Assembly: GCA_902493335.1 (NCBI GenBank)
Contig: CABUPJ010000012.1
Span: 1 to 64,000 of the forward strand
Direction of reading: 5' to 3'
Length of the DNA: 64,000 nt
DNA from: an uncultured Porphyromonadaceae bacterium
GTDB taxonomy: Bacteria; Bacteroidota; Bacteroidia; Bacteroidales; Muribaculaceae
Shown piece by piece: positions 53,277 through 61,693 of this stretch. The notes under the pieces are model-generated. The model was given only the letters and a program-made list of their open reading frames with translations, did not search any database and was not told the DNA's origin. The translations under genes and the position numbers were made by a program. The stretch's first letter is position 1; each line of letters begins with the position of its first letter.

Positions 53277-56200
53277 ATGAAAAACCCGATACAACCAAAG
53301 CACATTCTTGCCGCAGTCGCCATCGCAGTGTCGGCCTCGGCTGCCGCCAACAACGGCGACAACTATATACGGTCGCTGACCTTCCTCGACAGCTGCGGCT
53401 CGTCCCTGCGGGCGCGCGTCTCGACGGTGTACTATGACGGCATGGGACGTGAGGCGCTCACGGTGACAGGCGTGGCCGCAGACCCCGGCGGACTCGTATG
53501 CCTGCGCAAAGACTACGACCTGCGCGGCAACGTCGAGAAAGAATGGCTGCCCGTGCCGGGTGATGCCGCCTGCCTCAGCGGCAGCGCCCACCTCGCGAAA
53601 GCCCGGGCATTCTACGGCAACGACGAAGTCGCCTATACGTCATACAGATATGAACTCTCGGGGCGCAACCGCGTCACCGACAGCTACGGTCCCGGCAAAT
53701 ACTGGAAAAACCACGGCGTCAGAACCTCGTGGCACAAAAACACGGACTCGGGCGACTACAGCTGCAGGAAACTGACAGTCGGGACATCAACGGGCAAGGT
53801 AAAGTGCAGCGGTGTCTATCCGGCCGGAGCGCTGAGAATAACAGAGACAGAAGACCCCGACGGCATGCGCACACTTGTTTTCGAAGACCGCCTCGGCCGC
53901 AAGATACTCGAGCGGCGCATCGGTGTGACAAACGGCTATGCTGTCACCGCCGACACCCGGTTTGTCTACGACCGCCGCGGCGACCTGCGTTATGTCATCA
54001 GCCCCGAAGGCTGCCGCTATCTGTCCGAAGGCGAATATACATCGTACTATCTCGAACGCTACGCCCAGTGCTTCGATTACGACGCGCAGCACCGCTGCGT
54101 CAGCAGCCGCATGCCCGGCTGCGGCGCCGTCGAATATGTCTACGACCGTCTTGGCAATGTCATCTTCACCTCTGACGCCGAACAACGCACGCGCTCAGAG
54201 TGGACGATGACAAAATATGACCCGCGTCACCGTCCCGCCCTGCGCGGCACAGTCACCATGACCGGACAGAACCGTCAGAGCCTTCAGACAACCTACGGCG
54301 ACTCCCTGCTGACCGAGACGTTCAGGCCCGGCGAGGGTTATATCGAAACATACTTCCAGTATACATGGCACCACGGGCCGAAGTCGTTCACTCCATATAT
54401 GGCCTGGTACTACGACAGCTACGACTTCATGACCGGAGCCAACAGCGGCGGCAAGGCTTCATTCGAGCAATGCGACGGCAGCTTCACGACGCAGGGACTC
54501 TGCACGGGCACCGCGATGCTTGACGCCGACAGCAACTACTGGCTGACGGCCATGAAATATGACGGCAAGGGCAATGTCATCCGTCAGACCATGTGGGACT
54601 GCTGGCTTCAGGACGTGCGCTTCACCGTCGAGACGGCTTATGATTTCCTGAGTCAGCCCGTCAGCCGCACGGAGACACTTGAAAGCGTCTCCGAGGGTAT
54701 GGTAACGGGCAGCAACAGCGCGCGCTTCGACATGGTCTATGACGATTACGGGCGGCTGACAAAACAGACCCTGACGGTAGACGGCAAAACGCCCGTCACC
54801 ATAGGACAATATGAATATGACGCCGTGGGGCGGCTTGTCAGGACAAGCGGCGCCGTCGATGTCAGCTATGCCTACGACATACGTTCGCATCTTATTTCGA
54901 CCGACAGCGACGTCTACGGCGAGACCGCCGTCTATGACAACCCCGACGGCCTCGCCGGCCAAAGCTACAGCTGGGTCAACCGCATCACCGACACGTGGAA
55001 AGGTGACACACCGTTCACTCTGTCGACCTCATACAGCTATGACGGCCTCGGACGGCTGACGCTGTCAGAGTCGTCCGACAAGAAATACAGCGAGAAACTG
55101 ACCTTCGACCTCGACGCCAACGTCACCGATGTCAGGCGTCTCTACCGCGGCGCCACCATACAGTGGGCCTCGGCGCAGGAGATGGAAGGCCCCCGCATCC
55201 TTGAACTCCATGATGCCTCGGGGCCGTATTACAGCGAGTCGGTCGGCCGCTTCCCTGCCGGAGAATACACATACGGCTACGACCGCTGCGGTCGTACGAT
55301 CAGTGACGGCACCCGCGACGCTACCATAAGCTACCACAAATGGCTCGATCTGCCGCGGCGCATCAACATCGGCGACGGCAACTTCATTCAGAACAGCTAT
55401 CTTCCCGACGGCACCCTTACAGGCCGCATCTTCAACACCAAGCGCATCAACACTATCGTCAGGGTCAACTCAAAAGGCGACACCATCGTCACGCAGCGCC
55501 GCAACGACCTGCGCCGCAACCTGCGCTTCTTCGGTTCGTTCGAGAAAGAGGGCACGTCGCTGAAAGTCCACACCCCCGAAGGCTACTATGCCGTTAAAGA
55601 GGGTCGGCACTACCAGTATATCCGCAACCGACAGGGCTCGACGATGGCCGTTGTCAACGATGCCGGAGAAGTTGTACAGCGCACAGGCTATTATGCGTCG
55701 GGCACACCCTTCGTGCTGCCCGTCGACAGCAGCGACGGCTCTGTGGCGCCGCTCGACAGTATCACCGACCGTCTTCATATCGGCAACCGCTGGCTCGGGC
55801 ACTTAGGCCTGGCGATGTACGACAACACCGCCCGCGTCCATGACCCCGTCATGCCCCACATGCTCACCTGCGACAGCCGCGCCGTCGATTATCCCGGCCA
55901 CTCCCCCTTCAGCCACTGTGCCGGCAATCCGGCGAATATAAGTGACAAAGATGGCAATAAAATCAAATTAAACGGCAATGCCGATGACATAAATCAAACT
56001 CTTAATCTGTTGCAAAACAGTATTGGTAATTACTACAGTCTATCATGTGGTAATGACGGTATGGTTAACATGAGTAAGCCACTAAAATCTTTTGATAATC
56101 TTACTAATGTACAGCAAAGGTTGGTGAATAAGTTAGATCCAATGCTAAGTGATGAATTAGAAATGAATCTAAACATAACGAACAATGATCCCCACGTAAA

Positions 56201-56561
56201 AATTGGGGATGTAAGAAGCTCCTCTATAGATATTGCTGATATAATGAGTGTTATGAAATCGGATATAATTAGTCCAATGTCATTATTGTGGCATGAATTG
56301 GTGGAACAATGGGAGGTACAAAATGTTTTCTCAAAAGAACAAAATTTAACCGAACAACAAAAAGAAAATGTTTATAATCACGCACATTGGAGCGCAAGCA
56401 AATTTGAATCTCTATTTAGTGGAGGAAAGTATTCTTACCCAATCGAAAAAATGTTATACGGCAATATGCTAAAGATTCCTTATGTTGAAGGTGCAAACCC
56501 TAAAGACACGATGAATGTCATTATATTATTACCGGATAGGCAATTAGATACAAACAAATAA
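53277..56561 (+). CDS. RHS toxin: DUF6443-like start, YD repeats, RHS core and metallopeptidase-like tip
   Basis: A 1094-residue protein with an N-terminal export signal, a DUF6443-like domain (YYDGMGREALTVTGV), YD repeats, and the RHS core near 825-888 (RLHIGNRWLGHLGLAMYDNTARVHDP ... SPFSHCAGNPANI in two blocks). After the core GC content drops sharply, and the last 200 residues are a separate tip with H1006-E1007-x2-E1010 (WHELVEQW) and H1035-x-H1037 (NHAHW), which may be a zinc peptidase site of variant form. The tip is the expected toxin. The TAATG overlap with the next gene points to an immunity protein there. Confidence 0.78.
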   Translation: MKNPIQPKHILAAVAIAVSASAAANNGDNYIRSLTFLDSCGSSLRARVSTVYYDGMGREALTVTGVAADPGGLVCLRKDYDLRGNVEKEWLPVPGDAACLSGSAHLAKARAFYGNDEVAYTSYRYELSGRNRVTDSYGPGKYWKNHGVRTSWHKNTDSGDYSCRKLTVGTSTGKVKCSGVYPAGALRITETEDPDGMRTLVFEDRLGRKILERRIGVTNGYAVTADTRFVYDRRGDLRYVISPEGCRYLSEGEYTSYYLERYAQCFDYDAQHRCVSSRMPGCGAVEYVYDRLGNVIFTSDAEQRTRSEWTMTKYDPRHRPALRGTVTMTGQNRQSLQTTYGDSLLTETFRPGEGYIETYFQYTWHHGPKSFTPYMAWYYDSYDFMTGANSGGKASFEQCDGSFTTQGLCTGTAMLDADSNYWLTAMKYDGKGNVIRQTMWDCWLQDVRFTVETAYDFLSQPVSRTETLESVSEGMVTGSNSARFDMVYDDYGRLTKQTLTVDGKTPVTIGQYEYDAVGRLVRTSGAVDVSYAYDIRSHLISTDSDVYGETAVYDNPDGLAGQSYSWVNRITDTWKGDTPFTLSTSYSYDGLGRLTLSESSDKKYSEKLTFDLDANVTDVRRLYRGATIQWASAQEMEGPRILELHDASGPYYSESVGRFPAGEYTYGYDRCGRTISDGTRDATISYHKWLDLPRRINIGDGNFIQNSYLPDGTLTGRIFNTKRINTIVRVNSKGDTIVTQRRNDLRRNLRFFGSFEKEGTSLKVHTPEGYYAVKEGRHYQYIRNRQGSTMAVVNDAGEVVQRTGYYASGTPFVLPVDSSDGSVAPLDSITDRLHIGNRWLGHLGLAMYDNTARVHDPVMPHMLTCDSRAVDYPGHSPFSHCAGNPANISDKDGNKIKLNGNADDINQTLNLLQNSIGNYYSLSCGNDGMVNMSKPLKSFDNLTNVQQRLVNKLDPMLSDELEMNLNITNNDPHVKIGDVRSSSIDIADIMSVMKSDIISPMSLLWHELVEQWEVQNVFSKEQNLTEQQKENVYNHAHWSASKFESLFSGGKYSYPIEKMLYGNMLKIPYVEGANPKDTMNVIILLPDRQLDTNK
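55748..55874 (+). repeat. RHS-core direct repeat, copy 1 (in the full-length gene)
   Basis: 127 bp matching 57789-57915 at all but three positions, encoding LDSITDRLHIGN to MPHMLTCD. A second shared block (55908-55940 against 57949-57981, 31 of 33) encodes FSHCAGNPANI. The short stretch between the blocks differs. Confidence 0.9.
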
Positions 56562-57160
56562 TGAGCAGATTATTCTATATATGTATTTTGGCTGTAATGC
56601 TACAATTTTTAAATATACATGTTGCTATAGAAGCAGTCGAGCCGGATTCAACTTTTTTAAAAGAAAAGGCAATCAACACTGTTGAAATTATTCAGCAAAC
56701 ACTGGATAAGAATAAAAGAGAGGATAATTCAATTTTTTATTTTTTATCAGCAAATGAAAGTCCATCAGATTCTTTAATGATAGATCCCAAAGAAATCACG
56801 ATTGTTTTGGAGAATATCATAAAGAACACATCCACGATTTTGGACCCTAAAGATTGGAGGCATGGAGTCAAATATCTAATTTTTTTAAATAGATTGGGTT
56901 GGATTAACTCGGATATTTTATTTTATTCTATGGGTCAAAAGAATATAGAATATAAACGTTCGTATTTTGAGAATGCTTGTGAATGGGTAAAAATTCATGA
57001 AAATCTATTGACTCGAAGCAGGATTTATGAATATCTAAGACTATCAAAAGAAATTAATTCATATTGGAATGATGATGTGAACGTATATACAGAAGTTGTT
57101 GATTCTCTAATATCTGAACTTTTTAATTTGCAAATTATACAATCTTCTAAAAACCAATAG
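56561..57160 (+). CDS. Candidate immunity protein for the RHS tip
   Basis: A 199-residue exported protein (hydrophobic N-terminus to about residue 24), AT-rich. Its ATG overlaps the stop of the RHS toxin gene (TAATG), the usual arrangement for an immunity gene. The C-terminal half has a pattern (LNRLGW...DIL...YFENACEWVKIHE...RIYEYLRLSKE) shared with the lipoprotein at 57252, so the two are paralogues. A role in neutralising the metallopeptidase-like tip is inferred from position. Confidence 0.6.
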   Translation: MSRLFYICILAVMLQFLNIHVAIEAVEPDSTFLKEKAINTVEIIQQTLDKNKREDNSIFYFLSANESPSDSLMIDPKEITIVLENIIKNTSTILDPKDWRHGVKYLIFLNRLGWINSDILFYSMGQKNIEYKRSYFENACEWVKIHENLLTRSRIYEYLRLSKEINSYWNDDVNVYTEVVDSLISELFNLQIIQSSKNQ

Positions 57161-57251
57161 TTTTACTGTTATTAGAGAACGCAGAGATAACACAACAGGA
57201 AAGACCTGTTCTCGCACCTTAGATTTATGAATTAAATTCAGATATAAACCG

Positions 57252-57749
57252 ATGAGATCAAGACTTTATATAATATTATTAATTGTAATCTGCTGTGTGG
57301 CATGCGGTAGCGACAGAACTATTGAAACACTATTTTATTACCAACATCGACATCTGTCACCTGAAAATTCTAAAGTAATCAGGGCGAGAAATCTGAGAAA
57401 GGAACTCAAAAAAACTTTAGAAATTGAAAAAGATACATTATCATGGCCTGAGTGGCAGAGGGTGTATCCCATATTATGGTTATATTATGAGTTCGGATGG
57501 TGTCCCAACGAAGATATACAACGGAATTTTATTGGATATGGATCTATTGAACCTCGTAAATATTATATAGAGGACGCTTATTACTGGTCTTTGAAACATA
57601 AGGAAGAATTAGATGACGACAGGATATTTAAATACCTTAAGTTAATGGAAGAATATAGTAATATACCCCGCCCTAAAAACGAAAAATCTAAGTTGCAAAT
57701 TGATTCAATTTTTAACGAAATGTCAAGTTTAAGAGTTAAAGCAAATTAA
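57252..57749 (+). CDS. Second immunity-like lipoprotein, paralogue of the upstream gene
   Basis: A 165-residue lipoprotein (lipobox VAC, C18). It shares with the upstream protein the order LYYEFGW, DIQ, IEPRKYYIEDAYYWSLKHKEEL, DRIFKYLKLMEEY, but overall identity is low. It may be immunity for a related toxin tip that is no longer present. A 91-nt gap without features separates the two genes. Confidence 0.55.
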   Translation: MRSRLYIILLIVICCVACGSDRTIETLFYYQHRHLSPENSKVIRARNLRKELKKTLEIEKDTLSWPEWQRVYPILWLYYEFGWCPNEDIQRNFIGYGSIEPRKYYIEDAYYWSLKHKEELDDDRIFKYLKLMEEYSNIPRPKNEKSKLQIDSIFNEMSSLRVKAN

Positions 57750-57756
57750 GCCCGTT

Positions 57757-58578
57757 ATGTGGATTCGTTATAACCTAAGACATAAGATGCCGCTCGACAG
57801 TATCACCGACCGTCTTCATATCGGCAACCGCTGGCTCGGGCACTTAGGCCTGGCGATGTACGACAACACCGCCCGCGTCCACGACCCAGTCATGCCCCAC
57901 ATGCTCACTTGCGACAAGTATGCATCTAAATTTCCTAATTTTTCACCTTTCAGCCACTGCGCCGGAAATCCGGCGAATATACTTGATCCTTCGGGAGATA
58001 GCTTATTTGTAGCACCGAAATACCGTGAAACTTTAAACAATAGTCTTCAAGATGTTTTTGGAGCGGAATCTGATAAATTTTATTATACCCAATCTGGCAT
58101 GTTGACTCATAATGGTAATTTAAAAAAATTATCAGGAAAACAAAAAGTCGTGCTCAAAGGATTAAACAAAATATTGTCCGAACAGGATAAAACAGAATTA
58201 ATATATGGCAAATCAGTTACATATACAAATAACTATGGAAAAACTATAACAAAGGAAGCCTCCGAGGCAAGTGGAGCTCTGAGTATTTTGGCGTCTGACA
58301 ATGAAGGAAGTATGGATTATAGTATCATATTAATTGATCCATCAGTTACTAATTTTACCGTGAGTGAGATGATTGATGAAAATTCTATAATGGTGGCAAA
58401 TTATAGAGATAAAACCGTTGAGACCAATACTACAGATATGTTATTCCATGAATTTGGTCATAAAATATATCAAGGGCAGAGCCAAGATAAAGTTTTGGGT
58501 TATAATAACGTTGTGAGGAAATTACTAAAACTTAAACCCCGGAGGTCTGACTACGAACACAATAAATTTAAATTTTGA
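57757..58578 (+). CDS. Displaced RHS core plus second toxin tip (orphan tip)
   Basis: A 273-residue frame with no signal peptide and no YD repeats. Residues about 11-76 repeat the RHS core of the 53277 gene almost exactly; the rest is a different tip. It carries H231-E232-x2-H235 in MLFHEFGHKIYQG, a regular HExxH zinc-peptidase motif, and a late histidine (H268). Translation from ATG 57757 or 57787 is possible, but the piece makes sense mainly as a reserve tip that can replace the active one by recombination across the shared core. Confidence 0.7.
   Translation: MWIRYNLRHKMPLDSITDRLHIGNRWLGHLGLAMYDNTARVHDPVMPHMLTCDKYASKFPNFSPFSHCAGNPANILDPSGDSLFVAPKYRETLNNSLQDVFGAESDKFYYTQSGMLTHNGNLKKLSGKQKVVLKGLNKILSEQDKTELIYGKSVTYTNNYGKTITKEASEASGALSILASDNEGSMDYSIILIDPSVTNFTVSEMIDENSIMVANYRDKTVETNTTDMLFHEFGHKIYQGQSQDKVLGYNNVVRKLLKLKPRRSDYEHNKFKF
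57789..57915 (+). repeat. RHS-core direct repeat, copy 2 (orphan tip)
   Basis: Second copy of 55748-55874, 124 of 127 bases the same. The high GC of this short block stands out in AT-rich surroundings, which shows that it came from the RHS gene. Confidence 0.9.
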
Positions 58579-58584
58579 TTACAT

Positions 58585-59262
58585 ATGAAGAGAAATATTA
58601 TTTTTTTATTATTTTGCTCATTGTGTATAAGTGTATGGGGTGCAAGTATAGATGGCAGTGTGTATGCTACACTTGAAAAAGTTTCAGAAGATTCAGTCTA
58701 TTTTAGAATAACCAATAAGCTTAATGATACAATATATTTTTTTGATTCTTATAGATCATTTGATTACACCGCGTTAGATAATGCTTACAGCATGAGTGAG
58801 TATCTGCACCGCTATAATCCCCACACAAAGATCTATAAATTTTCGCTGACTCCAATTTTACACCGTTTAGGATATCATCCTAGCGATTTGGTCGTTAGTG
58901 GGGCTGACGGGGTAATCAGGGGATATGCAAGATTTGTTTTCAGACATATATCCCCCGCTCACTCTATAGTGGTTTCGCTTCCTGTCAGGTCAATTCTGAT
59001 GACTGATTATATTGAGGATGTAAATTTAGACGATGAAAAGTTTTACAAAAAAAGAAATGGGAAGAAAATACTTGAAGCATTCAGAAAAATAAAACGATAT
59101 AAGTCTGAGGAACAACGATGGCTATGTATCGAGTTTGCTTATTACTACGATAATTCCATAGTTGAATATGTCGAATATCCAAAAGATGGACGCATTGTTA
59201 CAGACAAGATGCTTTCAAGTTTCAACATATTTTCTATATCGTTACTTATTTCAAATGATTGA
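58585..59262 (+). CDS. Candidate immunity protein for the orphan tip
   Basis: A 225-residue exported protein (signal peptide to about A20), AT-rich, starting 6 nt after the HExxH tip gene. It has no recognised family; beta-rich sequence with HSIVVSLPVRSIL in the middle. Position behind a toxin tip suggests immunity. Confidence 0.55.
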   Translation: MKRNIIFLLFCSLCISVWGASIDGSVYATLEKVSEDSVYFRITNKLNDTIYFFDSYRSFDYTALDNAYSMSEYLHRYNPHTKIYKFSLTPILHRLGYHPSDLVVSGADGVIRGYARFVFRHISPAHSIVVSLPVRSILMTDYIEDVNLDDEKFYKKRNGKKILEAFRKIKRYKSEEQRWLCIEFAYYYDNSIVEYVEYPKDGRIVTDKMLSSFNIFSISLLISND

Positions 59263-59310
59263 CGATGCTATCGTAAGCTACCACAAATGGCTCACCTGCG
59301 GCAAGTATGA
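59261..59310 (+). pseudogene. Remnant of an RHS core (scar of a third cassette)
   Basis: The segment at 59261-59293 matches 55317-55346 of the RHS gene (encoding ATISYHKWL) nearly fully, apart from a 3-nt insertion. At GCTC it joins directly to CTCACCTGCGGCAAGTATG, a relative of 57905-57923 (LTCDKYA). In the intact gene these two places are over 500 bp apart, so an internal deletion joined them. No toxin domain is left before the next gene at 59359. Confidence 0.65.
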
Positions 59311-59358
59311 TTCAAGACTCCTAATCAAGAACAATATAATTGGAATATCAATACGGAG

Positions 59359-59943
59359 ATGAAGAGAATTACAGTCATAATATTTTTAATTGTCAGTGGT
59401 CTTATAGGCTTTGCACAAGAAAACATATTGATAAAGCAATATGATATCAATGTGCCTGACAGCTGCATTAATAAGTATGATTCAAATGGCTTGCGCACCG
59501 GGCTTTGGGTATTTGAATCTAGGGGATACGATATGACATATTATAAGGAAGGGAAAGTGCATGGTCTGTATTCGAGTTATGGGTACGGTAGGACTCAAAG
59601 TGCCGACAGATTTTATAAATTGTGGGATGTCTACTATAATAATGGTGAATTCTGCGGGCCTTTTGTTATGTATCATGAAAATGGTGTTGTGGCGGTTTAT
59701 ATAGGTCAAGTGACTCGATTAGGAGTTGATGAACATTATCAGACCAATTATAGCGATGATTCGATTTTTATTTATAAAGGCTACGAGATTGATTATAATG
59801 CCGATGGCTCTATAAAAGCAGAGGGCTGGACTATAATGAGTGAAGATCTTTTTATAGATGTCGCAGAGGTCGGTGACTGGAAGATATATGATAAAAGCGG
59901 GTCATATCGAATCGAAAATAAGGGACGCAAGATAGAAAAATAA
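59359..59943 (+). CDS. YwqK-like (MORN-type repeat) exported protein, possible leftover immunity protein
   Basis: A 194-residue protein with a signal peptide (to about A20) and MORN/YwqK-like repeats (YDSNGLRTGLWVFES, YYKEGKVHGLYSSYG, YYNNGEFCGPFVMYHENG, DYNADGSIKAEGW). YwqK-like proteins are often annotated as antitoxins or immunity proteins. It follows the RHS-core remnant, where an immunity gene for a lost third tip would be expected. Confidence 0.62.
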   Translation: MKRITVIIFLIVSGLIGFAQENILIKQYDINVPDSCINKYDSNGLRTGLWVFESRGYDMTYYKEGKVHGLYSSYGYGRTQSADRFYKLWDVYYNNGEFCGPFVMYHENGVVAVYIGQVTRLGVDEHYQTNYSDDSIFIYKGYEIDYNADGSIKAEGWTIMSEDLFIDVAEVGDWKIYDKSGSYRIENKGRKIEK

Positions 59944-60007
59944 AGGTCTTGTCTTTGATATAGCAGGTCTATATGGAGAGATGATAACAAAAACCAATAA
60001 TTAACGG

Positions 60008-60298
60008 ATGTTTACAGATAATGCATATAAAAACGGTCTCATTGTAGTCGCAATTATTTATTTGGCGGCGTTTTTAACAGTCGGATATTTGTATGTTCCC
60101 GAGCCTGTGGATGGAGGAAAGTTTACAAATCTTATCCTCTTCCAAGGTGCCTGGCTGGCAATGATTCTTACGGCTATTGCAGTCAATCATCTGTGCCTTG
60201 CGCGAAAATACGGCCAGTTTGTGATACTTCTTTCTGAGATTATGGTATATCTCAGTCTGAGGATTATAATTTATATCCATGTTAATTATATTGTTTAA
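60008..60298 (+). CDS. Small membrane protein, unknown
   Basis: A 96-residue protein with three likely membrane helices (about 10-30, 40-60 and 70-92). No family recognised. First of five closely spaced rightward genes (to 62298), after a 64-nt gap from the YwqK-like gene. Confidence 0.6.
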   Translation: MFTDNAYKNGLIVVAIIYLAAFLTVGYLYVPEPVDGGKFTNLILFQGAWLAMILTAIAVNHLCLARKYGQFVILLSEIMVYLSLRIIIYIHVNYIV

Positions 60299-60313
60299 GC
60301 CCAAGTTGATGAT

Positions 60314-60652
60314 ATGAAAAAGTTTTTTGATAATTTTCATATATACGTGATGGAAGGAGCCGTAATGATATATTTTCTGTTATGCCTCTGTCTTAACGTA
60401 TATAACATATTTGCTCTTGGTGTGACATGTGGTATCGATTCGCGGCTTGGCATTGTATTTTTTACTTTTGTTTTCCTGTTGACGACATGCACATCGTTCT
60501 TTTTCTTAAATTTTTTCTGTAAAGAATCGTTCAAAATCGAATCGCTGCGATATCTAAAGGCAGTATATCTCTTTATTGTGATTGTGTCGGTATTGATGAC
60601 TTTAATGCTTGATATGCCCAAGTCTGAAATATTGATTAAATCATTGTATTGA
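60314..60652 (+). CDS. Small membrane protein, unknown
   Basis: A 112-residue protein with three likely membrane helices (about 13-36, 45-68 and 82-103). Phenylalanine- and cysteine-rich, with no known motif. It starts 15 nt after the previous small membrane gene. The similar size and helix layout could mean a divergent tandem pair. Confidence 0.58.
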   Translation: MKKFFDNFHIYVMEGAVMIYFLLCLCLNVYNIFALGVTCGIDSRLGIVFFTFVFLLTTCTSFFFLNFFCKESFKIESLRYLKAVYLFIVIVSVLMTLMLDMPKSEILIKSLY

Positions 60653-60734
60653 AGATTGATATGCTGCATGTTGATTGTAGTGGTGGAAAATGAGGCAAGG
60701 AAGAATTATCTGCGAAAATATAATCAATAAAGAT

Positions 60735-61277
60735 ATGAGGCCAATTGTAACTTTCATGGCATTATTATGCACAGCACTGTTGTCGTCGGCCGTGAGCTGG
60801 AGTGACGGAAGCCGTACGTTCCATCTGGAATATTATGTATATCAGACTGATTTGCGCGGCACAAAGTATGTGGTCGTACCTATCCCGACAGATACAATAT
60901 CGGGAATATGTCCGTGGAAGTCCATCAAAACCGAGTCGCTCTGCGATGACTGCGGCAGCACGTTGACGTGGCGGCTTTTCGGCAAGGGTCAAATCAGACT
61001 CGATGCGTCTCAGATGTCATCGAAGTCGTCACTGCAGGCCGATACGACAAAATTCGAGATTATAAATCTTGACAATGGCAGGAAATCGGTCGTATTGAGA
61101 TTCAGAGGCTTTGACAAACAGCCGCTTAATAGGATAGATGCGCTTGATGCTCAAACTGATATTTCGGCCTGGAACATACCGCCCGAATATATAAAGCTCG
61201 CCACGTATATTCTCGAAAACACCCGTATTCTGGACAAAGACGGACTTGCGCGATTCAGGAAACAGAAAAAGCAATGA
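60735..61277 (+). CDS. Secreted protein of unknown function
   Basis: A 180-residue protein with a signal peptide (MRPIVTFMALLCTALLSSAVS). A CDDC motif lies in SLCDDCGSTLTWRLFG, followed by beta-rich sequence and a basic C-terminus. No family recognised. The frame extends upstream to 60690, but the signal peptide places the start at 60735. Its end overlaps the next gene by 4 nt. Confidence 0.6.
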   Translation: MRPIVTFMALLCTALLSSAVSWSDGSRTFHLEYYVYQTDLRGTKYVVVPIPTDTISGICPWKSIKTESLCDDCGSTLTWRLFGKGQIRLDASQMSSKSSLQADTTKFEIINLDNGRKSVVLRFRGFDKQPLNRIDALDAQTDISAWNIPPEYIKLATYILENTRILDKDGLARFRKQKKQ

Positions 61278-61693
61278 TTATGAAGCCGGTATATTATATT
61301 CTTGCGGCGATAACCGCAGTTAATGTGATATTTTTTGCGATGCTTCCGAGGGGGCATGAAATCGGATATACCGAAGAGCTTGATTCTGATATTTTATATG
61401 GAGATGTCAGACTGACGAATGACTATGACGAGGTAAAGATTTTTGAAAGCCGCCATGTGCCGGGCGAATGTTACTTATACACAAAAGACCGGATTATTTC
61501 TGTTGCTATCGATTATCTCGCTCCGTTCAGAGCCGATGGGATATTGTCATGTAACTGGGATTTTGCAAAAGATGAAGTATTGATTGATAAATCTTTCGTG
61601 ACAGTCGCTGTCGACACACTATGCAGACAGTCAGGAATATATAGATTGGATGAGAATATAATCAACCCGATATTTTTAGTCAGCCTAAAATGA
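61274..61693 (+). CDS. Exported or anchored protein of unknown function
   Basis: A 139-residue protein with an N-terminal hydrophobic segment (about 4-24) and a soluble remainder with no recognised motif. It overlaps both neighbours by 4 nt (ATGA type), which shows tight translational coupling with the secreted protein before it and the membrane protein after it. Confidence 0.6.
   Translation: MIMKPVYYILAAITAVNVIFFAMLPRGHEIGYTEELDSDILYGDVRLTNDYDEVKIFESRHVPGECYLYTKDRIISVAIDYLAPFRADGILSCNWDFAKDEVLIDKSFVTVAVDTLCRQSGIYRLDENIINPIFLVSLK

Noticed and set aside
59162..59362. A 66-codon gene between the immunity candidate and the YwqK-like gene
   Set aside because: The frame overlaps the end of the 58585 gene and is made up of RHS-core debris. 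It is reported as a remnant instead.
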